A stretch of DNA of 64,000 nucleotides from Epiperipatus broadwayi (Eukaryota; Onychophora; Udeonychophora; Euonychophora; Peripatidae). This document shows, one piece after another, positions 56,491 to 64,000 of the stretch. A program made the position numbers and the translations under genes. The DNA lies in assembly GCA_028023455.1 (NCBI GenBank), contig JAQFVV010012496.1, positions 1,428,001 to 1,492,000 of the forward strand, in the 5' to 3' direction. The notes under the pieces are model-generated. The model searched no databases, had not been told where the DNA came from, and saw nothing but the letters and a program-made list of their open reading frames with translations. Position 1 is the first letter of the stretch; every line of letters begins with the position of its first letter.

Positions 56491-59215
56491 TATATTGGAT
56501 ATTTATGAACTATTTTGGAAAGAAGAAATGTGTGGTAGATATATTAAATTCTATGATATAATATTCAAAAATCTATTAATAAATTTACAATTGATATCCC
56601 TTCAACTGCTGTTTGTTAAATTTATGTTGTATTTTAAAAGTGTAAAATACTAAACTCAATAACTAAAAGAATTTTAGTTATAAAACCCACCAATAGCTGT
56701 AACACCAGTGAACATTCATAAAATGTTTGATTAATTATCAAACAACAGTACAATGATAATGTTTATATTACTCACTAGTTGGAGCTTATTATACTTTGTA
56801 GTTAATAAGATAAATGAAATTCAAAATTCCAATTTAATAATAATAATAATTAGTTTATTTACAATCGATAATAATAAAACAAATAATATTAGAATATATT
56901 ATAGGAACTAAAATTTAACATGCTATATCATGCTGTATATGTTTGTACTAATAAATGATGCTGGACAAAACACTCCAAAATCAAAGGAAAATATTGATTC
57001 TATGAAATAATTTTTGATAAACAAATATGAAAGTATAAAATAAATCATACACCATAAAGATATTGAGTTAACCTAAATGAGTTATCAGATAAAAATCTAT
57101 TTAACTATTATTCATCAACTTTAGAAGACTATTGTAGTTTTCCTTAGATTAAGTATATATCTAAGCATTCTCTCACATACAATAAAATAACCTTTTTTAA
57201 ATATAAATGTAATGATAAACCTTAAATAAAATCAAACAACCTGAAAACAACAATGAATGTTCATTATCCATAGGTTCTATTGCACGTTAGATTTCTTTCA
57301 CGAAGTTCGAAATATAATCCATTAAGAATCCGATAATTAAAATGCAATGTTCAAATAGGGAAGAACATGTTTGAAATTTACTCCATTGAGCTGACTAGTA
57401 ATTTCTAGTAAAATATTAGGGCAGCTTATCCTTATGATTTGATTTTATTAATATAAATATATATAAAGCATGTCTGTAAACAGAGATTTATTTCCATGAT
57501 TAGTTTATCTATCAGTTGAGTTATTACAATTTTCATTTCAAAACAATTATCCCTTTATCCATTAGAGAATTAATAATGCATGGGCACTGTATGGTGCGAA
57601 CATGTATATAAATTTGTAATAAACACTTTAACATTTCATATTTAAATTACTCCACTAGATGGTGCTAAACACATTATAAACAATGTATTAAATCAAAACT
57701 TTTATCATTCTTTCAACAAAATAATTGTTCCATTTTAGGAAGTTGTCATTCCTTAGCAAATCAATTTTGTTTTTTAGCAACTATATATACTTTCATAAGG
57801 CTCATATGCATATAAATATCCAGGTTGAATTCAAATAAACATTGTACATGCCTTTTGTAAAAACTTTCCCAACACTAGCATGATGATGATTTTTTTTTTT
57901 TGTCATTTTAAAAAACCTCTTCATATATTTACATTTTTGCTCTGATAGAAGTGTCGAAATTTCCTTGTTTAGTTATTCAAAGTATGCTGTTTACTCCAAA
58001 CATTTTAAATATATATATATTGGAATTTTGTAAAAAAATAACAAATTTGAAGAAAACGTAGCTTCCATTGAAATAAGCAAAATATATACAAAAAAAAAAA
58101 AAATAGGGAATTTCCAAGTGAATGCATGGGTTATTTATATTATCAGTTTAATTAATGTAATATCTAGATCACAGTTAGCTATTGTAAACAAGAATGGACT
58201 CAAGTTCATTTATTTTCTTCAAATCCATTTGAATATAGGCCAGCATTTTTGATTTCCAAAATAACAAATAAAATGATAATGACTTTTTAATATCTTATTT
58301 CAAAATAAGAATAATACATTTGTTTATCTTCAAAGTAATTATTACAAATAATATACTTTGGAATATCTACTATCGCTCTTACAATATCTATAATTTTAAA
58401 ATCAATACACGCATATTTACCATTTTTACACATTTGAGAATGTAATCTGTTATATTGGCTTAGAAATATATATATACACATCTTTAAATTTAAATATTTT
58501 TAATTTAATCGCTAACTTTTAAAATAGGATGATGAAGTTCATCGCGTATTGTCCCCTCTTAAAACCTTGCTATTTTGTCTATCGGTGCATTTTATAATAA
58601 GTTCAACTTAGACATAAAACGTAAGCATAATAAAATTAACATAAAAGATAGGAATAATAAAATTAGACAAGACATCTGGCTCTTATTTAAAAAAATTTTT
58701 TAAAAATGCATGATTTTAATTCAAGCAATCTTTAAAATGATACATCAAAAACAAATTGCATATTATTTTTAAAACAAAAGAAAAGATCAAACCGAGAATA
58801 TTATTTATTCCTATGTGTTTATAATAATTTAAAATTGGATATAATGAAATAAAGTTAAAGACATGAATTAACGATTTTAAGAATTAACAACTTTATAAGC
58901 AATAAATGAATAGGTTAATATATATATATAAACATACCAAATGCATAACCAGGATGGTACTTTATATATAAATAAAAGGTTGTTAAAAAAGTATCCACAG
59001 TGTATATGAGTAAGGCATATTCAAATACAAATATTCAAAATTAAATTACTAGCCAACATCAAATTAAAAATTCACAACTGATGAAGAATGATGAATGGTC
59101 TTCTGACAATGATTATTATTAATGACTTTATTAAAAGAAAACATGCGGCATTTTATGCTTTGGCAGATAAATAAATGAAACACGGAACTTCATAATAAAA
59201 TACAAAAATGTAAAG
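56491..59215. other. No recognised feature
   Basis: About 2.7 kb of very AT-rich sequence with microsatellite-like (aat)n near 56838 and several A/T homopolymers. The minus-strand ORF 58287-58481 has no motif. Confidence 0.4.
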
Positions 59216-59219
59216 GCAG

Positions 59220-61130
59220 AAGTTCAACAACAATAAGATTTAAAATTTGCTGATCATGGTCACTTAAGATTTTTTTTATGCACTGAAAGCAACATATGGA
59301 AATGAAAAAAGGTGTCATATTTTGAATAACGATATGAGAATTGTGATAATGATTTTTAATGATATATCCATTTTATCCTATTTAGATTTGGATAAAAAAA
59401 TCCAAATTAATGACATCAAAACAGTTCTTTACAATCTTAAAAATGGAAAGGTTATTGGACGTGATGAGATAATGAGAAGTTTTAAAATACGTGGTAATAT
59501 ATGTTTTTAAAATATTGGAATTTTATAGAAATACATGAACTTATGAAATTGTGCCATCTGATACCTTAGGAATGCTTCTATATCCAAATTTTTAAAAATT
59601 AAATATACAAAAATGACAGTAATTATTATAGAATATTTTTATATACTATACCAAAAATGCTTTCAAGTATTTTGTTGAATAGATTCCTTTAAGTCATAGA
59701 TGAATGGCTACCATAGATTCAGGGTTGTTTTAGAGATTTGGGAGATACAGTATCTGTTACCAGGCAAATGCAAGAAAAAGACATGAACAAGAGTCATTTA
59801 TATAAAGGTTTTATTGATTTGATCAAGGCATTTGATTCAGTTAATAGGACATGTGTATGGCATTGTTTGAAATTAGTTGGTAGTTCACCAAAATTTATTC
59901 ATATTATTCAGCTTCTACATGGTAGAATGTGAGAAAGTGTGATTTATATATTGCTTTTATTGATTTGGTCAAGGCATTTGATTCAGTTAATAGGACATGT
60001 GCATGGCATTGTTTGAATTTAGTTGCTTGTTCAACAATGTTTATTCATATTATAGAGCTTCGACATGATGAAATGAAAGGGAGTATTTTACTACAGGTGG
60101 AAAATCTGAGGCATTGGACATTGAAACAACATAATCAAGGGCATTTACAAGTTGCTGTAGATTTTTTCTAAATGGTTATTGAAATTGTTAATACGTGTTT
60201 CATGATAAAGTGATCAAGATCCTATATAAGTTTGATGGTGAAATTTTTAATTTGAATCTATTACAAGCCAAAAGAAGAAATTCACTTTCCTTGACTCTGA
60301 GTTTACAGTAAACTAATTATTGTGCTATTTTTGTCTGCTTAAAAGATGATCTACCGAAAACATACTTAACGAATGCAAATTTTGTTTTAATACGTAATGT
60401 TAAAAAAACGCAAGTTCTTGATCCGTCAATAGTCGAAGAAAAATCTTCAGTAACTGTTAACTTGTATAGTTATCAGTTTGAGAATGGAAGCTAATTTAAA
60501 TATCGTGGCAGTTTTATAAGCAAAAGGGTGGATTTAGACCAAGTGAAAAAGTAGTGTATTTAATCATAAGGAAATAATTACTGAAAACGAAATAAGCTAT
60601 ACATAGAACATTGTTTTATCTAATTTATTGTATGGAAATGAGACATGGACACTTTATCAGCACAACATAAAGATAATAGAAATGTCTGAATTAATGATGC
60701 TTCTTAAGCTTTTAAAAAACACAATTGTAAGATCATAAGACCAATCAATATGTTCAACTTGTTAAATATGATACCGGTACTATACAATTTACTATTGTAA
60801 AGATGCATCGTTGTTGGATTTATTTAACATATGAAACAAATAATACTGGACTTTCTAAAACAGTATTTTATGGTGAACTTGGATATGGTTTTCATGTGAA
60901 AGGTAGGCTCTTTTTATATTATAAGGATTATGTCAAATACATTCTAAAAGAGAGACATATGGACATATCGAGAGCTAAAATTAGACATGGTGTTATTTCA
61001 GAATAAAAAATTTCCTGCAGAAAAAATTAAAGTCTGTATTGCAAAACATATCAAATAAATAAAAAAATGGACCAGCATATTCTAAATATGGATATACTTA
61101 TGTTCGCATATTGGTTGTACAGTTCTCTAA
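59220..61130 (+). pseudogene. LINE copy D, RT and C-terminal part
   Basis: Order on the plus strand: KTVLYNLKNGKVIGRDEI (59420), FIDLIKAFDSVNRT (59812, motif A), a second motif A copy FIDLVKAFDSVNRT (59956), FDGEIFNLNLLQAKRRNSLS (60228), KKTQVLDPS (60410), NLLYGNETWTLYQHN (60624), LSKTVFYGELGYGF (60852), YKDYVKYILKERHMDISRA (60920), and the GPAYSKYGYTYV tail (61068). Stops and shifts are frequent and motif C is unreadable. The endonuclease domain is missing, so the copy is 5'-truncated at about 59220. Confidence 0.75.
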
Positions 61131-61194
61131 AAATTCATCTGTAGTCACCCCCTTCCTTTTTCTCTTGGAGTTGAAATGTCCAAACTTATCTGTG

Positions 61195-61275
61195 CTTAGC
61201 AATTCAACAGAAGAACGAAAATAGTCCAATATGTAAGTAAAATGCCATCACAAACCTTCAGTGAATGAGCTCGTT
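61195..61275 (+). repeat. S1 SINE/LINE tail fragment
   Basis: The segment aaatagtccaatatgtaa...atgccatcacaaaccttca matches 9530-9580. It is the far 3' end only. Confidence 0.5.
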
Positions 61276-62595
61276 AATGGCTTTTCCAAAAGAATTAAAA
61301 CAAACAAGCCCCAATAAATTAAAACTTCAAAGATATCAAAAACTCTTTTATTAAAAAGTAATTGGTTCATATGCCTATAGTGCAATCCTAACGTTTGTGG
61401 TTTTTATTAATAAATACAATTTGAAATTTTTTTTATTTTATTTGAAACTTAGTAGCTAATTTATTCATTTTCTGTGTAAATCCGTCTCATCTCTTTAAAG
61501 TAATAAATGTCATTAATAGTCAGCTTTCTTACCGATTCAATTTGGTAAACTCTAAATGAAATACATTAACAGTCTTAATTTATATTTGAAGATCCTTATA
61601 GATAAATCTACGCTAGGGATAAGGAACTTTTTCATGATGAAAGAGATGAATCAAGTTACATATAATCTAATAAGCTATTTTAACCAAAAAGCTTCAATTT
61701 TAGATACATTTCAAAATATAACATTTTAAAATAACTTCTACATACCACCTAAAGACAAAAAATAAAAACATATATAATTGGATTAACTTCATTCCTTATT
61801 TTTTGGTGATCTATTTTTGTGATTTTTTATTAATTTTAAAGCTAATTAAACTTTTATAGATTTTGTTGCGACTGTTTTTAGATTTATTTATGGAAGTCAG
61901 GTGGGGATAATTATTCAGCTGATTCTGTTTTTAGTTTATAGTAATAATAATAAAAAATAAAAATATATTAATAAAATAAAAACATTTATTCTGCAAAACT
62001 TGGTTCCATTCTAAAGGCTGCCTAATGATACAAAATGCATACAATCTTACTTGAAGGCAGGCTACTCATCCCCAGTCTAGATAAGTAGACTTTTAGGCGC
62101 AAATTCTATCAATGCTAAAAATCACAATGTAACAATACGACTATTGTATAAAACAGAGAACCTTAAAAATAATATAAACACTATTGCCAAGCTCTATCAA
62201 CTTGTCTGAGTCCTTATCAAAGCTGTACAAGAATCATTATTATGCTACCAAGCAATAAACTTGAACATTTCACTATATCGGCTAGGAACAATTAATCAAA
62301 AAACTGGTCAACTTTGCATTAATAGCACCCAAAGAATTCTTTATAGCAAATGATTCCTTGATCTTACATTTTTATCATGTGTCCCATACATTAATATATT
62401 AATATCCCCTGGACAACATATTGTGCCGGTCGGATTTGTATGTTCACGTAACAAGATCTAGCATCTAGGCAAAAGTACCTCGAATCCAATCGTGTGCAAG
62501 ATACACAGGTCAGGAACACTCATGAACTCTGCCCTATTTGCCTATTTCCCAGATCTATAACATTATGAGCAACAATCCTGATGACATCGATTAAT
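61276..62595. other. No recognised feature
   Basis: AT-rich, becoming GC-richer after 62400. There is no ORF. Confidence 0.4.
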
Positions 62596-62601
62596 TTACT
62601 T

Positions 62602-62691
62602 CTCACCCGCCGGCATCGCTCATCGGAGACACAAAAAGACTCTAGGCTCACCCGCCGGCATCGGTCATCGGAGACACAAAAAGACTCTAGG
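62602..62691 (+). repeat. 45-bp exact-length tandem duplication
   Basis: Two units, 62602-62646 and 62647-62691, start ctcacccgccggcatcg and differ at one base (c to g). They are GC-rich and evidently recent. Confidence 0.95.
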
Positions 62692-63205
62692 CTAAACTTA
62701 TATGATAGAATAACTTAATAACTAGCTATATTTTATGAGCAATGAAGGCTCGTGACCTAGCATATTAATTATGTATTGAGCGGAGATCATCTAGTCATAT
62801 TTAGCATAAATAATAACTTACTATTTTAACTTAACTAAAAGAAAGCAATGGTTCGAGTTTGATATATATATTTAAGATTTATTAATAACAAAATTATGTT
62901 GGGTTATTTACCTGATATGAGCCTCGTACATATTATATATGTGTGTGTGATTCATATTTAACAATAACATAAGATTTGCGGCTATGCCAATAATATATAT
63001 GTGTGATTTAATGAATTGGCGCTATTGGAATACATTACTAGAATACTATTACATCCCCAGAGACGAAAAGAGCATTTACTTGATTTAAACAATAATTTTA
63101 TAAGCAGATATTACATTTGGTTACATTCATTATTATTATTAATTGGAGTTATGGATAATTAATGCGCGGGATGGATAATGAATAATTATATAAACGATAC
63201 TAAAT
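62692..63205. other. No recognised feature
   Basis: AT-rich sequence with TG/TA microsatellites near 62940 and 62995. Confidence 0.4.
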
Positions 63206-63625
63206 CTATCGCATTAATACGCATATTAAACTACTGGAAATATGTCTGTTTAATGAAATCATCTCATTACGGCTTATGACTATTTCTGGGCAACTAATAA
63301 GACACTGAAAGGCGGTGCGTGCATGGTGGCTGATTGGGTTGGTCCAATTATGGATCCTGGAGTGTGCTTCATGAATTTTTAATAACGAAGTTGGCCGATT
63401 TCCTCTGCAACATAGGCAGGGTCGGTATTGAGACGAATGACGGTCGGCTATGTCATTATCGAGCTGGATTTTCCAGAGCGATCCCCGTATAAAGCATGCA
63501 CATAAGACCAAGGATGTCCCCAGGGTGGTTTTACAGCCTGGTTTAAGGACATTGAGAACGACGATGGGGCTCGGCTGCGCGAATACCTCCATGTGAGAAA
63601 GAAGCACAAATATATATATATACAA
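63206..63625 (-). CDS. Unidentified 139-codon ORF in a GC-richer island
   Basis: The ORF occupies a block (about 63240-63600) of clearly higher GC content than everything nearby. Residues include SLVLCACFIRGSLWKIQLDN and YRPCLCCRGNRPTS. The start at 63625 lies in TA-repeat sequence and a downstream ATG (63589) is as likely. I see no splice sites that convince me and no family motif. It may be a real exon, the untranslated part of a retroelement, or a chance ORF favoured by the composition. Confidence 0.25.
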   Translation of the reverse strand: MYIYIFVLLSHMEVFAQPSPIVVLNVLKPGCKTTLGTSLVLCACFIRGSLWKIQLDNDIADRHSSQYRPCLCCRGNRPTSLLKIHEAHSRIHNWTNPISHHARTAFQCLISCPEIVISRNEMISLNRHISSSLICVLMR

Positions 63626-63629
63626 AATG

Positions 63630-64000
63630 GCCTTTATGCACGTAAAGCTTAATAATATAATATAAACAAAACTCTAAAGATTAAAGATTATCTAACATAT
63701 TTATTGCCCACAAATTATGAAATATTCGGCGTAATGATATGGCTTCATTAAGCAAACATGGATAATAATTATACTTAAATATAAAACTAAGCTCTTAAGA
63801 TCCCCCTCCCCCTTACATTATGTTACTTAATATTATTCATTACTTCCCATACATTTAATAAATCTCAATTTTGGTTAATCAATGCCCTTGTGAAAATATA
63901 TAAATTATTACAAAATAAGTGGGTGGTGGTAATAGCTAAGATGGGTTTTACATATATAATATAATTTAAGAATAAAAGGTAGCACATTATTTAGGATGGA
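63630..64000. other. No recognised feature
   Basis: AT-rich sequence to the end of the window, with a C-rich patch near 63800. Confidence 0.4.

Overview
This window looks like a gene-poor, strongly AT-rich stretch of an invertebrate animal nuclear genome (G+C roughly 30% or below by eye). There are no operons, no Shine-Dalgarno-led ORFs and no rRNA genes. Almost all recognisable content is transposable elements: RTE-like and other APE-type LINEs, many Penelope-like element (PLE) pieces with GIY-YIG endonuclease motifs, hAT elements, tRNA-derived SINEs, fold-back repeats, minisatellites and one gag fragment. I cannot name the species. A mollusc, flatworm or cnidarian would all fit.

Layout. 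0.2-5 kb: a SINE, a broken LTR-retrotransposon gag and a 77-bp tandem array. 5-10.6 kb: fold-back repeats of family R1, a 653-bp TTAA-flanked fold-back, a SINE and a GIY-YIG remnant. 10.6-19.4 kb: mostly featureless, with two minisatellites, a SINE and a ~730-bp palindrome. 19.45-20.87 kb: a hAT element with an 8-bp target-site duplication (TSD), holding a decayed ZBED5-like transposase and a nested R1 insertion. 21-26 kb: fold-backs (including R2 copies) and a SINE. 26.2-30.2 kb: two oppositely oriented PLE pieces enclosing a 508-bp hAT MITE and a 5'-truncated RTE copy, each insertion with its TSD. 31.3-41.2 kb: four antisense copies of one LINE family, one of them split by a PLE insertion with a 14-bp TSD. 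42.6-43.5 kb: the only plausible host-gene exons. 43.5-48 kb: PLE remnants, one interrupted by a 1.3-kb inverted-repeat transposon. 49.79-53.07 kb: an apparently intact RTE-like retrotransposon encoding 994 aa. 53-64 kb: minisatellites, another PLE 3' end, another LINE copy and a GC-richer unexplained ORF.

How the parts relate. The intact RTE ORF keeps its visible endonuclease and reverse transcriptase catalytic residues, and the 27.6-kb copy is nearly identical to it over their shared 3' end, so this family has moved recently. The second LINE family is old and decayed, but two of its copies share the same internal duplication across RT motif A. The nested insertions give a relative age order: LINE copy, then PLE; PLE, then hAT MITE; hAT, then R1 fold-back. 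All identifications come from reading motifs by eye, with no database search.
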